From assembly GCF_014595955.1 (NCBI RefSeq), contig NZ_JABVCF010000015.1, positions 62,001 through 126,000 on the forward strand: a DNA stretch of 64,000 nucleotides, written 5' to 3'. Positions within the stretch are counted from its first letter, which is position 1. Every line of letters begins with the position of its first letter. The stretch comes from Pseudaminobacter soli (ex Zhang et al. 2022) (GTDB lineage: Bacteria > Pseudomonadota > Alphaproteobacteria > Rhizobiales > Rhizobiaceae). The translations under genes were made by a program, and so were the position numbers. Under the pieces are notes generated by a model. The model saw only the letters and a list, made by a program, of their open reading frames with translations. It did not search any database and had not been told where the DNA came from. Positions 10,386 through 18,748 of the stretch are shown here, one piece after another.

Positions 10386-10584
10386 TCCGGCGCGGGCGCG
10401 CTTCCACTCTCGACGACATTGTCGGCATGACATTACAAAATTGTCCCCATCGTCGGCGCTTGCAGAGATCAAGCGTCGGCGCCAGGCGCGCGCAGAAAAG
10501 CGCGGCAACGGCAAGAAGCCGAGGGAGCCCCGCGCCTCCACCCAAGATGCCGAGACCCGCGTGCTACGGCGCCAAGGACACCGA

Positions 10585-13500
10585 CTAGACCAGGAGGTCG
10601 GTTCGGAAGTCGTTGTCGTGGAACTGCGCCACCTGGACACCAAGCAGCGTGAGCCGGTCGCCGCCACCCAGATCTGCCACGACATTGGCTCCCTGGTTTG
10701 TGGCGACCTGCGCAAATCTGCTTGCGCTGTCGATACCGAATGCCCTGAGATCAAGGACATCGCCGATGCTTGCGCCAGGCACGAAATTGGCGATGGTGTC
10801 CTGACCGTCGCCGGAGTGGAACACGAACTGATTCCGGCCATGGCCACCGACCAGCATGTCGTTTCCGCGGCCGCCGTTGAGCGTGGCGTTGGCGCCGAGA
10901 CCCCACAGATAGTCAGCGCCCGCGGTGCCATTCATGACATATGCCCCGTCGACGATGGTTGGCGAACGGCCGGCTGGCGTCGGGATGAAATATGAATCCT
11001 TGAGGAGGCTGGTTACCGTGCTGCCGTTGAAACTGCTGACCGTATAGAACTCGATCAGCATGCCGGCGTCGGTGATCGTCACCAGGTTCGCGCCGACATT
11101 GGGGACGGTGCGGCCGCCGCCGCCAAGGCCCGTGGTGATGTAGGGCAGAGCGACACCATCGCCGTTGTCGTCCCTGTTTTCCCGATAGTAATTGTGCTGG
11201 TGGCCGGCAAACACCGCGTCCACGCCCCATTGTTCGAACGGCCATGCCATGGTGCCAGTGCCGCCGCTCGGGTTGAACGCCGTGTGGTGGTAATAGGCAA
11301 GGTTGAAGCTTGCGTCGGAATCCGCAAGGACCGATTGCATCCACTTGCCCTGTACCGACGTGGGACTGCGACCATCGGGTTCCTCCTTGTTGCTGTTGAG
11401 AGCGAACAGGTGGACCGGCCCAACCTGGAAGTCGTAATACCTCTCGTTGTCGGGCAGTGTGAAATAATTCAGGTAGGCGGGAACATTGCCTTCGCTGTAT
11501 TCGTGATTGCCAAGCGAGGGGAAGAAGCGGTTGATGGCGCTTCCGCTCCCGTACGCGCCCTGATAGTTGCCGATGTAGTCGTGGTACTGCTGGCCGATGG
11601 CAGCATCGAGGGACTGCGGCGCATAGACGTTGTCTCCCACGGTGAGGACGAAATCAACGTTCCAACTGTGGACGAGCGCCGAAACGGCTTTTTCGCCCGA
11701 CAGATCGGTATCGCCATAGTCGCCGAAGATCGCGAAGCGGAACAGAGTCTGTGGCCCCGATGTCGGAACGACGCTGGCCGTATAGGCATGCTTGTCGGTG
11801 CTTCCGTCGGAGGAGGTGGCGGTGACGTTGAGGGTGACGGTCGGCTCGGCCTGGGCGTTTAGGGTGCCGGTGGCCGAGCGGGTGATGACGCCGGTGCTGG
11901 GGTTGATGGCAAAGCGCGCGTCGTCGATGCTGTAGGTGACGGTCGAACCGGCGTCCGGGTCCCTGGCTGAAGCGGTGATGCCGATGACGGTTCCGGCGGC
12001 GGCGTTCTGGGCGATCCGGTTGGTGGCCGCATCGGCATCCGGTTGGGGGTTGAAGGCGACCGGTTCCGGGCTGTCGAGGATGCCGAGGGTGTAGGTCTGG
12101 TTCGCCTTGCTGCCATCCGATGAGGTCGCCGTCACGGTCAGGTTGACCGACGGCTGGGTCTCGAAATCGAGCGTGCCGGTGCTCGAGCGGGTGATGACGC
12201 CGGTGCTGGAATTGATGGCGAAGCGCGCGTCGTCGATGCTGTAGGTGACCGTCGAGCCGGCGTCCGGATCGCTGGCCGCGGCGGTGATCCCGACGGCCGT
12301 GCCGGCGGCGGCAAGTTCGGCGATCTGGTTGACGGCGGGGTTGGCATCGGCCGGGTTGTGGAACGCAACCGGACTGCCGCTGCCCCCACCGGGCACGTAA
12401 TACTCGACATGCAGCAGTGGCGCCGCGTCGGGCCGGCTGTCATAGGCGCGCGCGTTGCGGGTGCCGGTGCCGCTGACGAGGAACACCATGTCGTTGGTTG
12501 GCGCCCAGCCGCCGCGGCTGACGATCTCCTGCACGATTTGGGTCAGGTCCGGCGTGCGCTGGCCGGCGCCGGCCGCGCCGCGCACGCTCCAGTCCGGTGG
12601 CGCCCAGTTCACCAAGGCGTCGGTGAGCGGGCGCGACGAGGCATTGAAGGCGGCACTGGTGAAGGCGGCCGCATCGTCGGCGTCCTCGCCGCGAATCTGC
12701 AACTGCGAGGCGCCGGTGGTCACCGTGTCGACAGTGAACTGGATATAGGCGTTGGTGATGACCGCGCCCTTGGGGATGTCGAGGCCGGTAAAGCGCATGC
12801 CGACGGTCTGCTGCGTGCTGCCATCAAAGGTCAGCTCGAGGTCGGAGCTGGTGAAGGACATCGCGCCCGACGACACGCGCTGCTCCACATCGTCGGCGCT
12901 GGAGGCGACCCGCTTCTCAAGGATCGTCGGGGTGGCGCTGGGTGCGCCGCTGATGCTCAGGCTATATGCGTGGGCGGCGGTGCTTCCGTCGGAAGAGGTG
13001 GCGGTGACGTTGAGGGTGACCGTCGGCTCGGTCTGGGCGTTGAGGGTGCCGGTGGCCGAGCGGGTGATGACGCCGGTGGATGGGTCGATGACGAAGCGGT
13101 TGTCGCTGATACTGTAGGTGACGGTCGAACCGGCATCGGGGTCCCTGGCCGAGGCGGTGATACCGACGGCGGTTCCGGCAGCAGCGTTCTGGGCGATCCG
13201 GTTGGTGGCCGCATCGGCATCCGGCTGGGGGTTGAAGGCGACCGGTTCCGGGCTGTCGAGTATGCCGAGGGTGAAGGTCTGGTTGGCCTGGCTCCCGTCC
13301 GACGAGGTCGCCGTCACCGTCAGGTTGATCGACGTCTGGGTCTCGAAGTCGAGCGTGCCGGTGCCCGAGCGGGTGATGACGCCGGTACTGGAATTGATGG
13401 CGAAGCGCGCGTCGTCGATGCTGTAGGTGACCGTCGAGCCGGCGTCCGGATCGCTGGCCGAAGCAATGATGCCCAGCGTCGTGCCCGCAGTGGCGAGTTC

Positions 13501-14634
13501 GGCGATCTGGTTGGCGGTCGCGTCGGCATCGGCCGGCACGTTGAAGGCCACTGGCGAGCCGGCCGGACCGGGCATCTGGTACTCGATGTGCAGCAGCGGC
13601 GCCCCAGTGGCGAGTTTTTCGTAGGACGTGGCGGTGCGCGTCCCGGTGCCGGTGACGAGGAAGGCCATGTCGTTGAGGGCTGCCCAGCCGGAGCGGTTGA
13701 CGATCTCCTGCACGATCGCCGTCAGGTCCGGGGTGCGCTGGGCGAGGCCGGCATCGCCCACCTTGATCCACGGATCGGGTGTCCAGGCCGCCGACGCATC
13801 CGTCCTGGCGCGCGCCGACACGTCGAATTTGGCCGCGGTGAAGGGATTGGCGTCATCGGCGTCTTCACCCTGGATCAGCAGCGAGGTTGCGACAGAGCCG
13901 GGCTCGTCGGTGCGGAACTGGATATAGGCATTGGTGATGATGGCGCCCTGTGGGATGTCGACGCCGGTGAAGCGAAGCCCGACAGTGTGGGCCAGCGTGC
14001 CGTCATAGCCCAGTTCCAGATCGGTGACGTTGGCGGACATCCCACCCGATGTCGTCCTCTGCTCGACGTCGTCGCCGGCACTCGCCACGCGGCGCTCGAC
14101 AATCATCGGGGTGGGGCTGGCGGAAAGGGGCCCGCTTGCGGCGGCCGCGGCGTCCACCTTGGCCGTCATGACTGGCGGAGGCGTGACGTCAGCGTTGGAC
14201 CCCTGACTCGTTCCCATGTAATGCCCGAGACCCGAGGCATTCGCAGTCATGGTGTCGGACAAGGTTCCGCCGCCGACATCACCTGCGGATGCCGCATCGG
14301 CGAGGGTGCTCCTGGAGGATACGAAGCCGCGGTCACTGCTCACGGCCGATCCCGGGCCCCGCGCGTGATTGTCCTCGCCGGCTCCCACGACCAGGATGTC
14401 GGCATGATCTGAGGTCGTGGCGGACGTGCCGTGGACACCGCTCTCGTCCGACGTCGTCCCAGGCAGCATGCCGTAGGCATGGGAACGCGCGGCGGCGTCG
14501 GGAACGGCGGTTTCGATCGGCAGGGACCAATTGTCGGTCAGCCCACTGTCGACCGTATCCAAGTCGAGGCTAGTCTCCGTCTTGAGATGGTTCGCGCTGC
14601 TCCCGCTGGCGGGAGGCCAAGGCAGTCGGGTCAT
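10585..14634 (-). CDS. Large RTX-type secreted metallophosphoesterase with duplicated adhesin-like modules
   Basis: The 1349 residues have no N-terminal signal peptide. A low-complexity N-terminus (1-175) is followed by two copies of a module. Each copy has a DNRLRE-like beta domain (about 177-358 and 571-758, each opening with RVAS.DDVEQR and containing ITNAYIQF) and two cadherin-like repeats of about 100 residues with DPDAGSTVTYSI. A calcineurin-like phosphoesterase follows (about 960-1225), with the metal motifs FGDYGDTD, GDNVY, GNHEY, YYHHTAF and GHQHNYYR. The C-terminus (about 1230-1349) has one RTX-like stretch, LNGGRGNDMLVGG, and a beta-roll end typical of type I secretion substrates. 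The PrtD/HlyD pair at 17.4-21.0 kb is the likely exporter. The substrate is unknown. Confidence 0.88.
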   Translation of the reverse strand: MTRLPWPPASGSSANHLKTETSLDLDTVDSGLTDNWSLPIETAVPDAAARSHAYGMLPGTTSDESGVHGTSATTSDHADILVVGAGEDNHARGPGSAVSSDRGFVSSRSTLADAASAGDVGGGTLSDTMTANASGLGHYMGTSQGSNADVTPPPVMTAKVDAAAAASGPLSASPTPMIVERRVASAGDDVEQRTTSGGMSANVTDLELGYDGTLAHTVGLRFTGVDIPQGAIITNAYIQFRTDEPGSVATSLLIQGEDADDANPFTAAKFDVSARARTDASAAWTPDPWIKVGDAGLAQRTPDLTAIVQEIVNRSGWAALNDMAFLVTGTGTRTATSYEKLATGAPLLHIEYQMPGPAGSPVAFNVPADADATANQIAELATAGTTLGIIASASDPDAGSTVTYSIDDARFAINSSTGVITRSGTGTLDFETQTSINLTVTATSSDGSQANQTFTLGILDSPEPVAFNPQPDADAATNRIAQNAAAGTAVGITASARDPDAGSTVTYSISDNRFVIDPSTGVITRSATGTLNAQTEPTVTLNVTATSSDGSTAAHAYSLSISGAPSATPTILEKRVASSADDVEQRVSSGAMSFTSSDLELTFDGSTQQTVGMRFTGLDIPKGAVITNAYIQFTVDTVTTGASQLQIRGEDADDAAAFTSAAFNASSRPLTDALVNWAPPDWSVRGAAGAGQRTPDLTQIVQEIVSRGGWAPTNDMVFLVSGTGTRNARAYDSRPDAAPLLHVEYYVPGGGSGSPVAFHNPADANPAVNQIAELAAAGTAVGITAAASDPDAGSTVTYSIDDARFAINSSTGVITRSSTGTLDFETQPSVNLTVTATSSDGSKANQTYTLGILDSPEPVAFNPQPDADAATNRIAQNAAAGTVIGITASARDPDAGSTVTYSIDDARFAINPSTGVITRSATGTLNAQAEPTVTLNVTATSSDGSTDKHAYTASVVPTSGPQTLFRFAIFGDYGDTDLSGEKAVSALVHSWNVDFVLTVGDNVYAPQSLDAAIGQQYHDYIGNYQGAYGSGSAINRFFPSLGNHEYSEGNVPAYLNYFTLPDNERYYDFQVGPVHLFALNSNKEEPDGRSPTSVQGKWMQSVLADSDASFNLAYYHHTAFNPSGGTGTMAWPFEQWGVDAVFAGHQHNYYRENRDDNGDGVALPYITTGLGGGGRTVPNVGANLVTITDAGMLIEFYTVSSFNGSTVTSLLKDSYFIPTPAGRSPTIVDGAYVMNGTAGADYLWGLGANATLNGGRGNDMLVGGHGRNQFVFHSGDGQDTIANFVPGASIGDVLDLRAFGIDSASRFAQVATNQGANVVADLGGGDRLTLLGVQVAQFHDNDFRTDLLV
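11780..12930 (-). repeat. Direct repeat copy B (DNRLRE-like domain plus two cadherin-like repeats)
   Basis: This is the second copy of the internal module, directly before the phosphoesterase domain. Near-identical stretches with copy A, such as those around 11860-12100 and 13040-13280, suggest recent duplication or ongoing gene conversion. Boundaries are approximate. Confidence 0.7.
12955..14105 (-). repeat. Direct repeat copy A (DNRLRE-like domain plus two cadherin-like repeats)
   Basis: This is the first copy, in coding order, of an internal duplication of about 1.17 kb within the RTX phosphoesterase gene. The cadherin-encoding half, about 12960-13560, is very similar at DNA level to 11780-12360, with long shared runs. 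The DNRLRE-like half is clearly more diverged. Boundaries are approximate. Confidence 0.7.
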
Positions 14635-14805
14635 CTTGGATCTCCTTTCCGCAACTTTCTGGGCTCAGAAACTCGATGTAGTCTCGACCCGCGCCAGCCG
14701 TTCGAAATCCGGTCGGGGGAGACGCCGAGGACGGCAAGCTTGCGGGCAGCTCTCTGCCAATGGCCGTAAGGGACCGTTTACCGACGAGGCGCCAGCAACC
14801 GGCTG

Positions 14806-16326
14806 CTAGTCAGGCCGCGTCCTCAATCGCAGAGGACCCAGTTGAAACCCGACAGGGACCAACTCCGCGACTATTCGCAGCAGCGACCGCCCGTCCCGGC
14901 CAAGGAACAGCGACGGCATGAGCCAGGTCAGCAGGAGTCCTCCGGCACTCGCCACCGATGCCACGTAGATGAGCAGGGCGAGCGGCGGCACTTGGAATTC
15001 GCGCAGTTGATCGGTCAGTACCCAGACGGCCGCTCCGATTACGCCTGCGAGCGCCATGCCGGGCAGGTGTGCCGTGCCGAATTCCGACCAGCGCATCTCG
15101 GTGACGCGGAGGCTCAGTTGCGCCATGAGCAGGAAGTTGGCCGCAATGGCCACGACAACGCCAAGCGCCACGCCGGCCACGCCCCAGTGCTGTCCTACGA
15201 TCGAGCCTATGGCGACGCCGCCAGTGAAGATGGCCTGCCGCCAGGCCCTGGCGTAGACTGTGCCGGTGGCACGCGACACGGAATCGCTGAGCTTGTAGCT
15301 CGTCCTGAACAGCATCCCGAACGCCAGGACCTGGAGCGGGACGATGGCCTCCTCCCATCCCCGTCCGAGCAGCACCCGCACGACTTCTGGCGCCACGATT
15401 GCCACGACCACGCTGGCCGGCAGGACGAGCAGCGCGCAGCCCGCCACAGCGCTTCGGTAGGCCCGGGCGAGGCGTACGGGCTCCTCCTGAACCAGCGCCA
15501 TGGTCGGGAACAGCACGCGGTCGAGAACCTGCCCGACAATGACGGCCGGCGTCGTCATGAGTTGCGAGGACAAGGAGTAGATGCCCAGCGCCTCGGCGCC
15601 GAGCCAGCGCCCCACGACAAGCCTGTCGACTTGGGCAGCAAGGTAGTTGCAGATCCGGGCAAGGGTGAAGCCGCCGCCGAAATAGAGCAATTCGCCGATC
15701 GCGCGCCGCTCCAGCATGAGGCGCTTGGGGTGCGGTTGGCCGAGGAGCAGCACTGACGTGCGCAGCGCGTACTGAGTCACCAGCGCGCCGACGAGCGCCC
15801 AGATGCCGAAGCCGAGCCAGGCCAGCGTCGTCCCGGCGATGACGAAGCCGACGGCAAAGGCGGCTGCGTCGATGGCTGCGAGCCAGCGGAAGCGCAGCGC
15901 GCGCTGGGCCGTGGCCAGCGCCACCGTGGAAAGCCCTTCGCAAAGGAGCACGACGCAGGCGGCGCGCACCACCGGTGCCAGTTCGGCAAGCCGTATTGCC
16001 TGCGCGATGGTGGGCGCCAAAGTCCAGACCAGCGCGGCGGCGACGACGCTAAGGAGGAGCGACAGGGTGAACCCGACCCGCAGATGGCGCTCCTCGAGCA
16101 CGGGCCGCTGTACGATCGCGGGGGCAACGCCAAGGCCCTCGAAGATAGCCGAAAGCTTGATGATGACCAGGGCCGCGGCATACAGGCCGAGTTCGTGGGG
16201 CGACAGGAGCCGGGCCAGAACGAGGAGCGCAATGAGCTCCGCCACGGCCAGCACGCCCATGGACAGGGCCGTCCAGAACATGCCCACGACACTGCGTTTT
16301 GCCAAGCCGCGTCGGCTGTCGGTCAT
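14806..16326 (-). CDS. Oligosaccharide flippase (Wzx/polysaccharide biosynthesis protein family)
   Basis: The 506 residues form about 12-14 hydrophobic helices of the MOP/Wzx type. A basic start (MTDSRRGLAKRSVVG) and the YFGGGFTLARICNYLAAQVD motif are typical of lipopolysaccharide/EPS flippases. The protein should move lipid-linked repeat units across the inner membrane for Wzy-dependent polymerisation. The start at 16326 is preceded by AAGGAG with about 6 bases of spacing, whereas the longer frame to 16443 lacks such support and overlaps the sulfotransferase. It follows the sulfotransferase gene on the same strand and precedes the RTX gene after a 171-base spacer. Confidence 0.9.
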   Translation of the reverse strand: MTDSRRGLAKRSVVGMFWTALSMGVLAVAELIALLVLARLLSPHELGLYAAALVIIKLSAIFEGLGVAPAIVQRPVLEERHLRVGFTLSLLLSVVAAALVWTLAPTIAQAIRLAELAPVVRAACVVLLCEGLSTVALATAQRALRFRWLAAIDAAAFAVGFVIAGTTLAWLGFGIWALVGALVTQYALRTSVLLLGQPHPKRLMLERRAIGELLYFGGGFTLARICNYLAAQVDRLVVGRWLGAEALGIYSLSSQLMTTPAVIVGQVLDRVLFPTMALVQEEPVRLARAYRSAVAGCALLVLPASVVVAIVAPEVVRVLLGRGWEEAIVPLQVLAFGMLFRTSYKLSDSVSRATGTVYARAWRQAIFTGGVAIGSIVGQHWGVAGVALGVVVAIAANFLLMAQLSLRVTEMRWSEFGTAHLPGMALAGVIGAAVWVLTDQLREFQVPPLALLIYVASVASAGGLLLTWLMPSLFLGRDGRSLLRIVAELVPVGFQLGPLRLRTRPD

Positions 16327-16439
16327 GCTATGCTCCTTCCGCTCGGCCGATCCAGGCAGTTGGCCGCCGCAACTTCCCACCTGCCACTGAACTGGATGAA
16401 ATGCGTACCGCCGCCCAAGGTGGCCGGTCCGCGCTAGCG

Positions 16440-17327
16440 TCATCGAAGAGCCGGCGGGACCTCATAGCCGTAGAACCGCATCTCCTCCTGGATCTCAGGC
16501 AGGATGGCCTTGAGCTTCTCCGGATCAAGGCGGAGCCATTTCTCCTGCCGAGTGGGGTCGACCATCTGCTTGGCAGCGCGGACGATTTGGTCGCTGCACT
16601 CGAGCCCACAATGGTCATAGATGCGCCGCAAGACCGGCTCGGGATCCTGCATCAGATCCTCATAGCGTATCGTCAGGACGCGGCCCTCTCCGAGCCTTGC
16701 CAGGTCCTCGCGCGCGCTTCGGTTACCGCGCGCCCACTGACGCGCAATCACCCTCAGTGTGCCGAGTTTCTTCAGGTCTTCATTGATCCCAATGTATCGC
16801 GGCCCATAGATCGGTATGTAGTTCCTTCGAAGAACCCTCTTGACCAGCAACTGCTTGATGAAGTTCCCCGCATAGTGGTGAAGCTGAGTCACCGGCGTTG
16901 CTTGAAGGGTCCTCTTCAGCCCACGCAACGTTTTGGTCCGCTGCCACTTGATCTCCATGGAACTGATGAAGGAGAACGGATTTCTCGTAATGTAGAGAAA
17001 TATCGCCTCCGGAAAGATCTTGTGGACGTAGGGAACCCGTAGGACGTTCGATGGTGTATTCTCCATGATCTGCTGACCGCCATTCGCGGATTGGAAACTG
17101 AGGAACCGCTTACGGATGTAGCGGACGACCTTTTCCGTGGCATCGCGTTCGCCGAATTCGTCATGGCGTCGGGCCGGGTCGGCATATAGCCACAGAGTCC
17201 TTGGTTCGTACCAGGTCACGATGCTCGGATGCAGCCCAATCAGCTTTTGGGTGATGGTGGTGCCGGACCGATAGTTTCCTATCAGGAAAATCGGCGGCTT
17301 GAGCTTTGCTGCCGTCATCTCGACCAT
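16440..17327 (-). CDS. PAPS-dependent sulfotransferase family protein
   Basis: The 295 residues carry the 5'-phosphosulfate-binding loop NYRSGTTITQKL near 16-27 and the 3'-phosphate-binding region ITRNPFSFISSM near 113-124, where the Arg and Ser positions of Sulfotransfer_1/3 enzymes are kept. It would transfer sulfate from PAPS to a carbohydrate or other acceptor in the cytoplasm. It sits between the type I adaptor and the flippase genes, so a repeat-unit sugar is the most economical acceptor; this is inference. The PAPS-making candidates lie at 35.3-38.1 kb in the same island. Confidence 0.87.
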   Translation of the reverse strand: MVEMTAAKLKPPIFLIGNYRSGTTITQKLIGLHPSIVTWYEPRTLWLYADPARRHDEFGERDATEKVVRYIRKRFLSFQSANGGQQIMENTPSNVLRVPYVHKIFPEAIFLYITRNPFSFISSMEIKWQRTKTLRGLKRTLQATPVTQLHHYAGNFIKQLLVKRVLRRNYIPIYGPRYIGINEDLKKLGTLRVIARQWARGNRSAREDLARLGEGRVLTIRYEDLMQDPEPVLRRIYDHCGLECSDQIVRAAKQMVDPTRQEKWLRLDPEKLKAILPEIQEEMRFYGYEVPPALR

Positions 17328-17392
17328 CCATCTCAGACACGTGAACTCGGGTTGGAAATGCAGTGGATGTGACTAACCGCGGCGATCCCGAA

Positions 17393-18748
17393 CTAATCGT
17401 CGCGGAATGCGCGCATCATCTGGTCGGTCAGAGGCTTCATCAGATAGGAAATCACTTTGCGATCTTGGGTCTTGATGAATGCTTCCACCGGCATGCCAGG
17501 GATGAGTGTGACAGGCCCAAGGCTCGCCACCTCCTTCTTGGTGAGAGCAAGGCGCGCCACATAGTAGCTCTCGTTGGTGCGCTGGTCGCGCGTGACATCG
17601 GCCGCGATCATGGACACGACGCCGGCTACCTCGGGCGTGGTGCGCTGGTTGAAGGCGGCGAAGCGAAGCAGGGCGCGTTGGCCGATCAGAAGCTGGTCGA
17701 TGTCCTGCGGAGCGACCTTCACTTCGACCGTAAGGGTATCGGTGTCGGGCACGATCAGCATGATCGGCTCCCCTGCGCCGATCACTCCGTTCACGGTGTG
17801 GACTATCGACTGATGAATGGTGCCGCTGGCGGGAGCGCGAATGTTGACGCGTGACAACTGGTCTTCCGCGGTAACCCTGCGCTCCTCGAACTCGGCGATC
17901 TTACCCTCGACTTCGCGCAGTTCCCTGCCGGTGTCGCTCGCGAATTCCTTGTCGAGTTGCAGAATCTGGAGTTCGACTTCGGCAATTGCACCCCTTGCCT
18001 GGGCGATGCTTGAACCAAGCTGTGCCCGCTCGCCGATGATACGGGTCGCCTCGCGTTCGTTGGCCGTCACCGTGGACATGGGTGTAAGCTTCTTCTCAAA
18101 GAGAGTTCGGAGGCCGTCGAGTTCGCTGTGAATCAGCCGGATCTCCTGGGTCTTGGCGAACTCTTGAGCTGAATAGCCTTCGATCTGCTTCTGGAACTGG
18201 TCCATGCGCTCGCGAAGCCGGGCCTTGTTGCCGGACAGTGCGATCCGGCGGAGCTTGAACAGCCGCTCCTCGCTGGCAACCATGGCCGCGACCTCAGGCT
18301 CGTTCATCCGGGAGACCAGCATCGGAGGAAGCGTCATCGGCTCCACTCCGTCGCGCTCGGCCTGGAGGCGGGATTTGCGCACATAAAGCTCGTCCAGACT
18401 CTTCGTCACGAAGGCGAGGTTGGCGCGCGCAATCGTGTCGCTGAGTTGCACCAGCAGATCTCCGGCCTCCACGTGGTCGCCGTCGCGCACGAATATCTTG
18501 ACGATGATGCCGCCGGTCGGATGCTGCACCACCTTTTCGCTGGTCTCGACGACCACCGCGCCATGCGCAATGATCGCTCCCGAAATGTCTACCGTCCCCG
18601 CCCAGATTCCAATCAGGCCGAAAAGCAGCGCGATGACGCTCGTCCCGCCCAGCAGATTGCGACGGATGGAGTGCCGGCTGGGAGGCGTCCAGTTCATGAC
18701 GATGTCTGTCGACAAGGTCGTGGCTACCCGTGGCTCAACCGTCTTCAA
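17393..18748 (-). CDS. HlyD-family type I secretion adaptor (PrtE-like)
   Basis: The 451 residues show one N-terminal membrane helix (about 35-55, VIALLFGLIGIWAG), two lipoyl half-motifs (HPTGGIIVKIFVRDGDHV early and RAPASGTIHQSIVH late), a long coiled coil (about 150-290) and a barrel ending in TLIPGMPVEAFIKT. These are hallmarks of PrtE/HlyD adaptors. The start is TTG, overlapping the TGA of the upstream ABC gene as TTGA, so translation is likely coupled. With that ABC protein it should form the exporter for the RTX phosphoesterase. No TolC-type gene is visible, so a channel encoded elsewhere is presumed. Confidence 0.92.
   Translation of the reverse strand: MKTVEPRVATTLSTDIVMNWTPPSRHSIRRNLLGGTSVIALLFGLIGIWAGTVDISGAIIAHGAVVVETSEKVVQHPTGGIIVKIFVRDGDHVEAGDLLVQLSDTIARANLAFVTKSLDELYVRKSRLQAERDGVEPMTLPPMLVSRMNEPEVAAMVASEERLFKLRRIALSGNKARLRERMDQFQKQIEGYSAQEFAKTQEIRLIHSELDGLRTLFEKKLTPMSTVTANEREATRIIGERAQLGSSIAQARGAIAEVELQILQLDKEFASDTGRELREVEGKIAEFEERRVTAEDQLSRVNIRAPASGTIHQSIVHTVNGVIGAGEPIMLIVPDTDTLTVEVKVAPQDIDQLLIGQRALLRFAAFNQRTTPEVAGVVSMIAADVTRDQRTNESYYVARLALTKKEVASLGPVTLIPGMPVEAFIKTQDRKVISYLMKPLTDQMMRAFRDD

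Noticed and set aside
10386-10584. Terminator hairpin between the LysR and RTX genes
   Set aside because: A GCGCTTG/CAAGCG stem is visible near 10455-10480 but is short and has no T-run on either strand.
12358-14412. Very long plus-strand open frame (684 codons) opposite the RTX gene
   Set aside because: It is the GC-rich antisense of the repeat-containing gene; the sequence is Gly/Arg-rich with no domain, and the minus-strand frame has clear domains.
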